Notes under the pieces: generated by a model
Database searches by the model: none
Seen by the model: the letters and a program-made list of their open reading frames with translations, nothing else
What the model was told of the DNA's origin: nothing
Shown: in pieces, positions 1 to 8,707 of the stretch
Position numbering within the stretch: position 1 is the first letter of the stretch
Layout of the letters: the number at the start of each line of letters is the position of its first letter
Program-made: the position numbers and the translations under genes
Assembly (NCBI GenBank): GCA_964482845.1
Contig: CAYZZE010000017.1
Span: 1 to 25,130 of the forward strand
Length of the DNA: 25,130 bases
Source: VGPI01 sp964482845
GTDB taxonomy: Bacteria > Cloacimonadota > Cloacimonadia > Cloacimonadales > Cloacimonadaceae
Direction of reading: 5' to 3'

Positions 1-56
1 AATGGGTTAAAAAGTGTCAACCAGAATCAGGAAACTCCAAAACCCCATCGGATTGA

Positions 57-1223
57 TCAGCGTTGCATTCGATGAGCGTTGAGGATGGCAGAATAGGTTC
101 GGCGATTGATCTTCAGGATGGTATCGAGATCGGGATCGGGGATATTGGGTTGGGCGTCAATGGCCTCCCTGACGATACGGTGGATGTCCGTGAAGGAGAT
201 CACACCCCGGAGAAAGAGTTTTTGGGCAGCTTCATTGGCAGAATTCAACACGGTGGGCATGATGCCTCCGGCGCGGGCGACCTCCAGTCCGGTAAAGAAC
301 AGGGGATAGCGCTCGGGTTCCATAGGCAGGAAGGTCAGGGCGCTGAGGCACAACAGATCGGTACTTACCAAGCCGGAATTAAGCCTTTGGGGATGGGAAA
401 GAGCATAGAGGATGGGGAGGCGCATATCGGGAACGCTGAGTTGCGCCAGGATCGACCCATCCACAAATTCGACCATGGAATGGATCACCGACTGGGGATG
501 GATAAGGGCATTGATCCTTTCATAGGGCAGGTTAAATAGCCAGTGGGCTTCGATCACTTCGAGGGCTTTATTGAACATCGTGGCGGAATCCAGGGTGACC
601 TTGGCGCCCATATCCCAATTGGGATGCTTAAGCGCCTGCGGGGGAGTGATGGCATTAAACTGGTCGAGAGGAAGATCGAGGAAAGCGCCACCGGAGGCGG
701 TGAGATGCAAGGTGCGGACATCGGTTAAAGGAGCATCCCCGATCGCCTGGAAGAGGGCGCTATGTTCGCTATCGACAGGAATGATCTCACATGCATTTGA
801 TTCCCTGATTTGTTTTACAAGATGTCCAGCCATGACGAGGGATTCTTTGTTTGCCAGCGCCAGCCGTTTTCCCCGACGAAGGATCGCCATGGTGGAACGT
901 AAGCCGGCAGAACCGCTGATGGCATTGAGTGCGATGTCATAATCCAGATCAGAGAGCAATTTGACTAATTCGTCCTCCCCAAAATAGACGATGGCGGGGG
1001 CGGCGCGATCGCGGATCCCTTGCTTCAAAGCCGGATCTTCGATGCCGGTGAGGATCAGGTGCGGGATGCAGAATTGGCGGGAGATGGTGAGCAATTTGTC
1101 ATGATCGCCGTGAGCGGAGGCAAGGATGATCTCAAATTGAACTGCCTGCTCGCGAACGACGTCCAAAGTGGAAGCGCCGATGGAGCCGGTGGCACCCAAA
1201 AGGGCAAGGCGTTTTCTTACCAC
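57..1223 (-). CDS. dxr: 1-deoxy-D-xylulose 5-phosphate reductoisomerase
   Basis: This cytosolic enzyme converts 1-deoxy-D-xylulose 5-phosphate to 2-C-methyl-D-erythritol 4-phosphate with NADPH, the committed step of the MEP isoprenoid pathway. Visible motifs are the NADPH-binding GATGSIG (residues 10-16), NKESLVMAG (125-133), the metal site PVDSEHS with D151 and E153, TASGGAF, and MFNKALEVIEAHW, which carries the further metal-binding Glu. The 388-aa length is normal for the family. The start is GTG at 1223; it overlaps the stop of the upstream barrel-protein gene by 7 nt (GTGGTAA) and has a GGGA five nt before it, so translation is probably coupled. It is the last gene of the minus-strand operon inside the window. 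The 56 bases beyond its stop show no clear terminator. Identification is secure. Confidence 0.97.
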   Translation of the reverse strand: MVRKRLALLGATGSIGASTLDVVREQAVQFEIILASAHGDHDKLLTISRQFCIPHLILTGIEDPALKQGIRDRAAPAIVYFGEDELVKLLSDLDYDIALNAISGSAGLRSTMAILRRGKRLALANKESLVMAGHLVKQIRESNACEIIPVDSEHSALFQAIGDAPLTDVRTLHLTASGGAFLDLPLDQFNAITPPQALKHPNWDMGAKVTLDSATMFNKALEVIEAHWLFNLPYERINALIHPQSVIHSMVEFVDGSILAQLSVPDMRLPILYALSHPQRLNSGLVSTDLLCLSALTFLPMEPERYPLFFTGLEVARAGGIMPTVLNSANEAAQKLFLRGVISFTDIHRIVREAIDAQPNIPDPDLDTILKINRRTYSAILNAHRMQR

Positions 1224-2176
1224 AGCAGTCCCATTGATATGCGTTGGGAAGAGCCGAGCCCATCAGGCGAGCCGTCACGCCAGGCATAATCGACTTGCAG
1301 GCGATTGAGGCGGATCCCGATGCCGGCAGTGACGCTATCAATATCATAACCGCCCATAATCAGTAACTGCGGGATCGGCTGCACGCTTAATCCGCCATGA
1401 AAATCAGCGCTGAAAACACCAACAGACGTGGTAGCGGCCGCTTCCCTGTCCTCGGCATGGATCTGGCTGCGCAGGGCAACCCTTACCGGCACCTCACCCG
1501 AAAATACGGCAAAGCCGTAGGCGGTCTCCAGATCAAGATTGGGCACGGCGATCTCATGGGTGCCGTTTTCCCAGAGGATCTGGGTGGAAAAGAAATCACG
1601 CAGGTTGGTACCGATGGACAGCCCCGTCTGCCATTCAGCCAGCAGTCCCAGGTCGGCGCCAAAGCCATACCCATTATTGCCGGCAAGCGAGCGGTAGGCA
1701 AACTTGGGCGTCAAGCCAATGCTGACGCGATCATTTAAACGGCGCGCGAAACCGGCATAGAGGACAAAATCGTTGTTGCTGACTGTCTTCCAGACGATGG
1801 GTCGGTTGTCGTTGCTCAAGGTATCGGCAGGATTTTCCAGGCGGGTGAGTTTGATCCGGTCGATACCGATGTGATTGAGGACGAAGCCGGTAGTATTACC
1901 GGAGCCAAAGACGGCGCTCAGCTGGTTCTGCTTCATCAAGCCCTCAAAGTGCTGCACATGCATCAGTTCCAGCCCGTGCTGTCCTGCACTGGAGAGCAAA
2001 GCAGGATTCCACCATGCGGCAGAGAGGGAGCCCGTCCAGGTGAGTCCGGTATTTCCCATCGCCTGGTTGGCAACACCGGGGGTCAATCGGAAAACCTCAC
2101 CGGCATATTTGGTGCCCTGTAGCCCGCTCCACAATAGGATGAGCCCGACTATGACTGGCAGTATTCTGTTTCTCAT
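1217..2176 (-). CDS. PorV/UPF0164-like outer-membrane beta-barrel protein
   Basis: This is a predicted exported outer-membrane protein of about 319 aa. The chosen ATG at 2176 begins with RNR, then a hydrophobic stretch (ILPVIVGLILLWSG) that reads as a signal peptide; AAGGAAG lies 9 nt upstream. A 12-codon-longer start at 2212 would put extra residues before the signal peptide and is less likely. The early mature sequence (GEVFRLTPGVANQAMGNTG, then WWNPALLS) follows the PorV/UPF0164 pattern of an N-terminal plug-like segment with an NPA motif, followed by alternating amphipathic strands ending in an aromatic residue (GLLW). Family members include PorV of the type IX secretion system and FadL-like barrels; which subgroup this belongs to cannot be told here. 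It lies between rarA and dxr, overlapping dxr by 7 nt. Confidence 0.75.
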   Translation of the reverse strand: MRNRILPVIVGLILLWSGLQGTKYAGEVFRLTPGVANQAMGNTGLTWTGSLSAAWWNPALLSSAGQHGLELMHVQHFEGLMKQNQLSAVFGSGNTTGFVLNHIGIDRIKLTRLENPADTLSNDNRPIVWKTVSNNDFVLYAGFARRLNDRVSIGLTPKFAYRSLAGNNGYGFGADLGLLAEWQTGLSIGTNLRDFFSTQILWENGTHEIAVPNLDLETAYGFAVFSGEVPVRVALRSQIHAEDREAAATTSVGVFSADFHGGLSVQPIPQLLIMGGYDIDSVTAGIGIRLNRLQVDYAWRDGSPDGLGSSQRISMGLLW

Positions 2177-2236
2177 ATCTGTAATCTTCCTTACTATAAC
2201 AATATACGCCAAATCGTGAAAATGTAAAGCCGGAAC

Positions 2237-3574
2237 CTAATCCTTTTCGTCCGGTTCGCGGATCTGCCGTAATTTGAGTTTTGTCCACCACTCAATGCGT
2301 TTGGCGATCTCTTTCTCAAAACCGAAGGTGCCTGGATAGTAGTATTGCTTCTCCTTCATCTGGTCGGGGAAGCATTTTTGGTAGGCGTACTTATGCTCGA
2401 ACTCGTGATCATATTTATATGCCTTACCGTAGCCCAGGTCTTTCATCAATTTGGTAGGAGCATTGCGGATGTGGAGAGGTACGCCGTAATGGCTGGTCTG
2501 GCGGGCATCTTCGGCAGCAGCAGAGTAGGCGGTATAGAGGGCATTGCTCTTGGGAGCAGCAGCCAGATAAACTACCAGTTGCGCCAGCGCATTACTGCAC
2601 TCGGGCATGCCCATAAAGTGGACGGCGTCCTTCGTCGCAACCGCTTGCAACAAAGCATTGGGATCGGCAAGACCGATATCCTCACTGGCAAAACGCATCA
2701 ACCGGCGAACGAGATAGAGCGGATCTTCTCCCGCTTCCAGCATCCGTGCCAGCCAATAGAGTCCTGCTTGGGGATCGGAGCCGCGCAGGGATTTGTGCAA
2801 GGCGGAGATCAAGTTGTAGTGCTCCTCGCGGTTTTTGTCATAGAACATCGTCTTCTTCGCCAGGATCTCAGCCAGACGCGATATAGCGATATCGGGCGAT
2901 GATTTCAGGTCGGGAGCGATCATCTCCAGGTCATTGAGCGCCCGTCTGGCATCTCCTCCGCACTGTTGTGCCAGCCAGCCGATGATCTCCTGGCGGCAAT
3001 CCAGTTCCAATTCCGCACAACCGCGGCTGATGATCGCCATCAGGTCATCCTCGCTCAGCATGTCCAGCACGAAGACGTGACAGCGGGAAAGAAGCGCCGG
3101 GATCACTTCAAAAGATGGATTTTCCGTGGTGGCGCCGATCAAAATGATGGCGCCGGATTCCACAAAGGGCAAAAACGCGTCCTGTTGGGATTTGTTGAAG
3201 CGATGGATCTCGTCGATGAAGAGGATGGTGGCAAGATTGCGGACGCGGAAGATGTAGTCGGCATCGCGCATCACGGCTTTGACGTCATTGATGCTGGAGA
3301 GAACGGCGCTGAAATTGATAACGGGCTGATCGGTGTGGCTTTCGATGAGCCGGGCGATGGTGGTCTTGCCCGTGCCGGGCGGACCCCACATGATAAAGGA
3401 GTGGAATCTGCGTTCGTGCAGCATCCTCAAGAGCAAAGAACCCTCGGAAAGTAACTTGTGCTGCCCGCGGATCTCGTTGATGCTACGAGGACGGATCTTC
3501 TCCGCCAGCGGAACTTTGAGGTCAGTCCGTTCCGGCGTGTCAAACATCGACAACTGATCCTGGCGCTTCTTCAT
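2237..3574 (-). CDS. rarA: Replication-associated recombination protein RarA (MgsA) AAA+ ATPase
   Basis: RarA is a clamp-loader-like AAA+ ATPase that acts at stalled replication forks and single-stranded DNA gaps. Walker A is GPPGTGKTT (residues 64-72), Walker B is FIDEIHRF (D121, E122), and sensor 1 is in GATTENPSFE; the C-terminal MgsA domain ends in FGFEKEIAKRIEWW. Length is 445 aa, normal for the family. The N-terminal extension carries QLSMF (residues 7-11), which matches the bacterial sliding-clamp binding consensus QL(S/D)LF. The start codon overlaps the stop of the rsmI-like gene as ATGA. The next gene, encoding the barrel protein, follows after about 60 nt. The call is confident; clamp binding is inferred. 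Confidence 0.95.
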   Translation of the reverse strand: MKKRQDQLSMFDTPERTDLKVPLAEKIRPRSINEIRGQHKLLSEGSLLLRMLHERRFHSFIMWGPPGTGKTTIARLIESHTDQPVINFSAVLSSINDVKAVMRDADYIFRVRNLATILFIDEIHRFNKSQQDAFLPFVESGAIILIGATTENPSFEVIPALLSRCHVFVLDMLSEDDLMAIISRGCAELELDCRQEIIGWLAQQCGGDARRALNDLEMIAPDLKSSPDIAISRLAEILAKKTMFYDKNREEHYNLISALHKSLRGSDPQAGLYWLARMLEAGEDPLYLVRRLMRFASEDIGLADPNALLQAVATKDAVHFMGMPECSNALAQLVVYLAAAPKSNALYTAYSAAAEDARQTSHYGVPLHIRNAPTKLMKDLGYGKAYKYDHEFEHKYAYQKCFPDQMKEKQYYYPGTFGFEKEIAKRIEWWTKLKLRQIREPDEKD

Positions 3575-4251
3575 TGCTCCAAAAGGATTACGAATTCACC
3601 CTTGGGCAGTCGTTCCGCTTCGCATAGGAGATCAGCGATGGTGGAGATGATCACCCTTTGATCCGGATAAGTAAGTTTATAGAAGAGGCGGACTCGACGC
3701 TCTCCGCCAAGGACACTGCTCATATCCCGAAGCAGCGATTTGAGTCGGTAGGGCGCATCAAGAAAAATATAGTCACAGTCTTGCCGCCGCTTGATCATTT
3801 GCAATTCCTGACAACGCCGGTCATGATTAGCGCTGAGGAAACCGTAATAATGAAACCTGTCCAGACGCTTTCCCGCAAGCATCAAAGCAGTGGTCAATGC
3901 CGAAGCGCCGGGAATGGCATGCACAGCGATATTGTGCGCATAACATAATGCCACCAATTCCGCTCCGGGATCGGCAAAGCAGGGGGTTCCGGCATCCGGA
4001 ATCAGAGCATATACGCCACCATCATCAAGAAACAATCGCTTGAACAAATCCATGATTTGATCATCCGTGCTGTGCTCATTGAGAACATATAAGGGGATAG
4101 CGACACCGGCACTTTTTAGGAGTCGTGATCCTGTCTTGTATTCCTCACAGATCAGTCCTTTGGCATCCTGCAAAACCTGATAGGTGCGGGGATTGAGATC
4201 GGCGGGATTGCCGATTGGCATGGTGATCAGGATCAGGGTGGAATCGTTCAT
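3571..4251 (-). CDS. RsmI-like SAM-dependent methyltransferase (tetrapyrrole methylase fold)
   Basis: This belongs to the RsmI / COG0313 branch of the tetrapyrrole methylase superfamily, whose reference member 2'-O-methylates C1402 of 16S rRNA. Motifs in order are MPIGNPADL near the N-terminus, EEYKTGSRLL in place of the usual EDTR-T-RLL, PDAGTPCFADPG (SAM loop), PGASALTTAL, FYYGF-like HYYGFL, and KGEFVILLE at the C-terminus. At 226 aa it lacks the C-terminal extension of typical RsmI (about 280 aa), and EEYKTGS departs from the EDTRT motif, so its substrate may differ. Its start overlaps the tldE stop and its stop overlaps the rarA start, both as ATGA, so it is translationally coupled on both sides. 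The fold is certain; the rRNA target is not. Confidence 0.82.
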   Translation of the reverse strand: MNDSTLILITMPIGNPADLNPRTYQVLQDAKGLICEEYKTGSRLLKSAGVAIPLYVLNEHSTDDQIMDLFKRLFLDDGGVYALIPDAGTPCFADPGAELVALCYAHNIAVHAIPGASALTTALMLAGKRLDRFHYYGFLSANHDRRCQELQMIKRRQDCDYIFLDAPYRLKSLLRDMSSVLGGERRVRLFYKLTYPDQRVIISTIADLLCEAERLPKGEFVILLEQ

Positions 4252-5537
4252 TTCTTACTGATGAAGAGGTCTCCGATTTTGATAAAAGGCGCTTTCATCC
4301 ATCCCGTATTGATCGTCTCGGCAGACAGGTCGATGACCTTGTTGAACATGTCGATCACGTTGCCGCTCATCATCGTTTCACTGATGGGATAGGCGATGCG
4401 TCCATTCTCGATGTAGTAACTATTCTTCAGAACGGCGGAAAAATCGCCATTAGGATTGGGACTGCCTTGTGAGACCCGGGGGCAGAGGATGCCGCGTTTG
4501 ACGGATGCGATCATATCTTGCCAGGAAGCAGTTCCGGGATCTACCACCCAGCCGCTTCCGGTGCCCACAGTTCTTTGTTTGCCGGATTTATTGGCGGCAA
4601 AAAGCGAGAGCAGATAATGGCGCAGGATCCCTTTGTCAATGATGGTGGCATCCTCTGCTATATAGCCATCGCTGGAGATCTGGGAAGCGTTGCATAGGTC
4701 GCGGGAGCGAGGCATCACCCTCAGGGTAAGTTTGTCGTCCAGGATCTTCTGACCGAGGTGGTCAGGGAACCGGCTGGTCTTGAGCATCACGCCATTGCCG
4801 ATGTGGGTGCCCACGATCTCAAGAAGAAATTCAATGAAACCAAAAGGCATGAATATCACATCACCGGTAAAATTCTCAGCGATCGGTCTGGTTCTGGTCT
4901 GCTCCGTGATCTGACGGATCAATTCACCGGTGAAGTTCATATCCATCATCGGTCTGGCAAGGTCATCTGTGCTGAAAGTGGTGTAATTGAAAGAGGACAT
5001 CTTATTGCCCTCCTTGGCAGTGAACATGGTCATAAAATCATAATGACCCAGATTTTCTTTCAGATCAACGCCATGGCTATTGGCATACATTACCCGCTGA
5101 TTAAGGTGAGAAATGGAGGCATCGAACTGTACGCTCGGAAAATCCCTTTTGCACCGGTCAGCAAATTCCACCAGACGGTCACAGACCAGATCGACATCTG
5201 GTGCCATCGTGCCCTTTTCAAAGACGGCAGGAATCTGATACGGCGAGATGTCATAAGCAGGATCGGGGTCAGCGGACTGGATGGATTGAAACATCTCGTT
5301 GATCGCGTTGCCGATGGCGGTGTCGTCGAGTTGATTTACCCAGACGGAAGCACTGCGCTGATCTTTGATGATGGACAGTCCCAAACTCTGCGAGGCAATG
5401 CTGCGCAGGAGGTTCAGTTCTTTGTAGATCACGTTAAATTCCAGCGTATCGTCCATGTTTAGTCGGACGCTTGCTTTATCCGCGCCATGATCCATAAGTT
5501 TTTGCAGGGTTTGTTGTACTAATATATCATACTTCAT
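4248..5537 (-). CDS. pmbA: TldE/PmbA metalloprotease partner subunit
   Basis: TldE (PmbA) pairs with TldD to form a heterodimeric zinc protease that degrades unfolded peptides and in some bacteria trims leader peptides from ribosomally made natural products. The 429-aa length and late motifs (MPRSRDLCNASQISSDGYI, the NPNGDFSAVLKNSYYIENG segment, and GWMKAPFIKIGDLFIS at the end) are typical of the PmbA side. No HExxxH motif is present, as expected because the zinc site is in TldD. It overlaps tldD upstream and the rsmI-like gene downstream by ATGA. No precursor-peptide gene is seen nearby, so a general protein-quality role is more likely than natural-product maturation here. Confidence 0.93.
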   Translation of the reverse strand: MKYDILVQQTLQKLMDHGADKASVRLNMDDTLEFNVIYKELNLLRSIASQSLGLSIIKDQRSASVWVNQLDDTAIGNAINEMFQSIQSADPDPAYDISPYQIPAVFEKGTMAPDVDLVCDRLVEFADRCKRDFPSVQFDASISHLNQRVMYANSHGVDLKENLGHYDFMTMFTAKEGNKMSSFNYTTFSTDDLARPMMDMNFTGELIRQITEQTRTRPIAENFTGDVIFMPFGFIEFLLEIVGTHIGNGVMLKTSRFPDHLGQKILDDKLTLRVMPRSRDLCNASQISSDGYIAEDATIIDKGILRHYLLSLFAANKSGKQRTVGTGSGWVVDPGTASWQDMIASVKRGILCPRVSQGSPNPNGDFSAVLKNSYYIENGRIAYPISETMMSGNVIDMFNKVIDLSAETINTGWMKAPFIKIGDLFISKK

Positions 5538-7071
5538 TTTTTCCCTCCGATGTTCACCTTACATTTGATCGCTGGACCACCCATCCCGACCGGGATCATC
5601 TGCTTTTTGCCACACATCCCCGCGCAAGACCAGTTAATCTCATCGGAAACCATGCTGATTGTCTTGAGCAGATCAAAGGCAACGCCGGAGACAGTGGTCT
5701 CTTTGATTGCTTTGCCCAGTTTACCGTTCTTGATCTCATAGCCCAGGGTCACGCCAAACATAAATTCGCTAGTCGCATCCGCCTGTCCGTTGGAGGGGTT
5801 GATCAGGTAATATCCNNNNNNNNNNNNNNNNNNNNNNNNNNNNNNNNNNNNNNNNNNNNNNNNNNNNNNNNNNNNNNNNNNNNNNNNNNNNNNNNNNNNN
5901 NNNNNNNNNNNNNNNTAAATTCGCTAGTCGCATCCGCCTGTCCGTTGGAGGGGTTGATCAGGTAATATCCATCCTCGATGGAAGCGATCATCTCGTCCAA
6001 TTTGCTTGTACCGGGCACGATCATCGTATTGCGCATCCGGATCAGTGGTTCATCCGAATAAGCATAAGCACGGGCATTACCGGTCAGGGGCTGACCCAAC
6101 AACTGAGCGCTTTCCTTGTTGTGCATAAAGCGGCGCAGCATGCCGTCCTCGATCACCACACAATCCTCGGCAAGGACACCTTCATCATCGATAAAGACCG
6201 GCACGGGACACAACTGGTCATCCCAAGTATGTGCTACGTCGATCAGGGTGACCAAAGGGCTGGCTACTTCTTTTCCCATATACTCGCTGGCGATGGAACC
6301 ATTGATCACAAAATCCGCCTCCGTGGTGTGCCCGATCGCTTCGTGGGAAAGAATTCCCGCCAGCCGCGAATCCAGGACGCAATCATAAGTCCCTGCCCGG
6401 GCGAAGACGGCTTCTTTTTTGTCCATCAACTGCTGATGGACGATATCGATCTTCTCATACAGGTCTTTGGGGTCATCAAAATTATCCTCCCACTGACCAA
6501 AGCCGCCAAAAATATCACCATGCTGCAGAGGCATACTATCATGGAGACATACCATCATGACATAGAGGATCGTGCGCGGTATCATCGTCCGCAATTCGGC
6601 GCCATCGGAAGTGACGATATGTTTCTCCATTTCAAAGACGGTTGAACTGACCAGGCGCGTGCTGAGGTCGGGATATTTATCATTGATATAGGTGTCGATC
6701 TCCCGCAGGAATTCGATTCTCTGTTGCGTATTCGCCGCATTCTTCTTCGAAAAGAAGAGATAATCGCCGGATGCCGGATTAGCCGGCAGGTTTATTGCCG
6801 GCTTACGAGTGCGCTGATGCAGGATATGGGCATTGCCGGTCGCCAGGCGTATCGTCTTTTTCATACTGGCATCAGTAATATCCGGCGAACTTGCCAGCCC
6901 CCAAACCCCGTGCTCGAATGAGCGTGCCATGATACCGCTGCTGGCGCTGGTGCTGTTGTAATTCAATAAGCCATTCAAAAAGCCGAGGTGACGGTTCCGG
7001 TTCTGTTGAACCTTGAGTTCGAGGTATCCCGAACTCCCGGACAAAAGGTCTCTTAACTTCAACGAATCCAT
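5534..7071 (-). CDS. tldD: TldD zinc metalloprotease subunit (interrupted by assembly gap)
   Basis: This is the catalytic subunit of the TldD/TldE protease. It keeps the zinc motif HEAIGH (residues 243-248) with a downstream ligand region. The ATG at 7071 has GGAG about 7 nt upstream and lies 12 nt after glyA. As written the gene is broken by 100 Ns at 5816-5915, and the C-terminal 75 residues appear in another frame. The same 55 bases sit on both sides of the Ns. Removing 155 bases (Ns plus one copy) joins the halves in frame as GQADATSEFMFGVTLGYE, the expected conserved TldD stretch, and gives a complete 460-aa protein. The gene is therefore most likely intact. Its stop overlaps the tldE start as ATGA. 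Confidence 0.93.
5761..5815. repeat. 55-bp duplication, copy left of gap
   Basis: The 55 bases directly before the Ns are identical to the 55 bases directly after them (5916-5970). Both encode the same part of TldD. This is the signature of two contigs that overlap end to end but were scaffolded with a fixed spacer; it is not a biological repeat. Confidence 0.95.
5816..5915. other. Scaffold gap of exactly 100 N
   Basis: A run of exactly 100 Ns, a conventional unknown-length spacer, lies inside tldD. Because both flanks carry the same 55 bases, the true distance is probably minus 55 and no sequence is missing. Confidence 0.98.
5916..5970. repeat. 55-bp duplication, copy right of gap
   Basis: Second copy of the 55-bp overlap, 55/55 identical to 5761-5815. 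Merging the two copies restores the TldD reading frame. Confidence 0.95.
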
Positions 7072-7083
7072 ATAGTTCTCCAG

Positions 7084-8379
7084 TTAATCCAGTTCAGGGT
7101 AAAGCGGGAAGCGGGAAGTAAGATCGCTCACCTCGCTCTTCAATCCGGCCAGGTATTCCTCGTTCTCATAGTTCTCACGGACGCGCTTGATAAATCCGGC
7201 GATGATTTTCATTTCATCGGCTCCCATGCCGCGCGTGGTCACAGAAGGAGTGCCGATGCGGACTCCGGAGGCAACAAAAGGCGAGCGGGTGTCAAAAGGA
7301 ACGGTGTTTTTATTGACCGTGATACCAGCCAGATCGAGACATTCCTCCATCTTCTTGCCGGATGGTCCGCCTGATTCTTCGGGTCCCAGGTTGATCAGCA
7401 TCAAATGCGTATCAGTCCCACCGGAGACCAGATCAAAGCCGTTATCCATCAATGCTTGAGCCAATGACTTGGCATTTGCCACCACAATGCTCTGATATCG
7501 CTTGAATTCCGGTTGCAACGCTTCATAATATGCCATTGCCTTGGCGGCGATGATATGCATCAGCGGACCGCCTTGAATACCGGGAAACACCTTGGCATCG
7601 ATTTCTTTGGCATATTCTTCGCGGCAAATGATCATGCCTGAACGCGGACCGCGCAGCGTCTTATGCGTCGTGGAAGTCACCACGTCGGCATAAGGCACAG
7701 GATTTTGATGCACCCCGGCAGCCACCAGACCTGCGATATGCGCCATATCTACCAATAGTTTTGCGCCACAGGCATCGGCGATCTCACGGAACTTGGCAAA
7801 ATCAATCGTTCTCGGATAAGCGCTGGCTCCTGCCAGGATCATTCGCGGCTTGTGCTCCATCGCCATCCGATAGAGATTCTCATAATCAAATTGCTCCGTG
7901 TCTCGGCTGACGTTGTAGTGAATAATATGATAAAACTGCCCGGAAAAACTAAGCGGATGTCCATGCGTCAGATGACCGCCATGTGCCAGTTCCAGGGACA
8001 GCACCGTATCCCCGGGCTTGCAGATGGCAAAGTATGCCGCCATATTGGCTTGCGATCCGGAATGTGCCTGAACATTGGCATGATCACCACCAAAGACCTG
8101 CTTGCAGCGTTCGATCGCCAGTTTTTCCACTTCGTCGATGTGCTCGCAGCCACCATAGTATCTGCCATATAAGTTGTAATTGATCTGGCCGGTTTTTTTG
8201 CTCCAGCGATAAGGATAACCCTCAGCATACTTATTGGTCAGGACAGACCCCTGCGCTTCCAGCACTGCCAGCGACGTAAAATTCTCGGAGGCGATCAATT
8301 CCAGGTTCTCTCGCTGGCGGACAAGTTCCGCATGCATCGCTGTATAGAGTTCGGGGTCAATTTGCTTGATGTACTTCAT
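7084..8379 (-). CDS. glyA: Serine hydroxymethyltransferase
   Basis: GlyA is a PLP enzyme that interconverts serine and glycine while charging tetrahydrofolate with a one-carbon unit. The PLP lysine is K240 in STTHKTLRGPRSG; LIASENF near the N-terminus, SGSQAN, and LLVDMAHIAGL are also conserved. It has 431 aa, a little longer than the E. coli enzyme, because about 13 extra residues (RWSKKTGQINYNL) sit between YAEGYP and GRYYGGCE. This insert may be useful as a lineage marker. The ATG at 8379 has GGAG about 8 nt upstream. It is the first gene of the seven-gene minus-strand operon, so the operon promoter should lie in the repeat-rich stretch between 8380 and 8995. Confidence 0.97.
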   Translation of the reverse strand: MKYIKQIDPELYTAMHAELVRQRENLELIASENFTSLAVLEAQGSVLTNKYAEGYPYRWSKKTGQINYNLYGRYYGGCEHIDEVEKLAIERCKQVFGGDHANVQAHSGSQANMAAYFAICKPGDTVLSLELAHGGHLTHGHPLSFSGQFYHIIHYNVSRDTEQFDYENLYRMAMEHKPRMILAGASAYPRTIDFAKFREIADACGAKLLVDMAHIAGLVAAGVHQNPVPYADVVTSTTHKTLRGPRSGMIICREEYAKEIDAKVFPGIQGGPLMHIIAAKAMAYYEALQPEFKRYQSIVVANAKSLAQALMDNGFDLVSGGTDTHLMLINLGPEESGGPSGKKMEECLDLAGITVNKNTVPFDTRSPFVASGVRIGTPSVTTRGMGADEMKIIAGFIKRVRENYENEEYLAGLKSEVSDLTSRFPLYPELD

Positions 8380-8464
8380 GGTTGGTTCTCCATCTATTTC
8401 TTATCTTTCGAATCATTCCCAAAAAAAGCGCGTCCAAATCGATATATGGACAGTTTTTCCCCAA

Positions 8465-8510
8465 CTCTTTGAAAACGCTTATATGTCAAGTGGTTTGTTC
8501 TCATCCTCCC
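8465..8510 (+). repeat. 46-bp direct repeat, copy 1
   Basis: This stretch matches 8833-8878 at 40 of 46 positions without gaps. It starts CTCTTTGAAA and ends TCCTCCC. The two copies lie 368 bp apart on either side of the dispersed repeat and hairpin upstream of glyA. No coding function is seen. Confidence 0.8.
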
Positions 8511-8515
8511 CAATA

Positions 8516-8645
8516 GAGCGTTGCACTCCCTGGAATCACCAAAATCGAGAACGCAAAAAGAAACATCGTCTCTCTTCCCGGTGCTGCCACAATGACACCG
8601 GCTTCTACCTGACAATTAGTTTGGATATTGCCGTAGAATTGACCG
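8516..8645 (+). repeat. Dispersed intergenic repeat, copy A
   Basis: This is one of several diverged copies of a repeat of about 100 bp (others at 15926, 16031, 16803 and 25030). The head forms a stem GCGTT (8518-8522) with AACGC (8550-8554), followed by an A-rich run, then AAACATCGTCTCTC (8561-8574, also exact at 25075-25088), and a tail near CTGACAA. A further 30 bp (TAGTTT through CCGTAGAATTGAC) resembles the sequence after copy D. It lies upstream of glyA. Small reading frames across it are not convincing. Confidence 0.7.
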
Positions 8646-8707
8646 ATCTGAACTGTGCAACCGCCTTAAGAAAGGTTAGATTCAGGCGCACTGGTGTTCC
8701 GCCTATA

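Noticed and set aside
5534..5761. Separate small gene of 75 aa ahead of tldE
   Set aside because: It is the C-terminal end of TldD, separated only by the false assembly gap.
8394..8615. Possible 73-aa minus-strand gene upstream of glyA
   Set aside because: It is made of dispersed repeat sequence and has no family resemblance.
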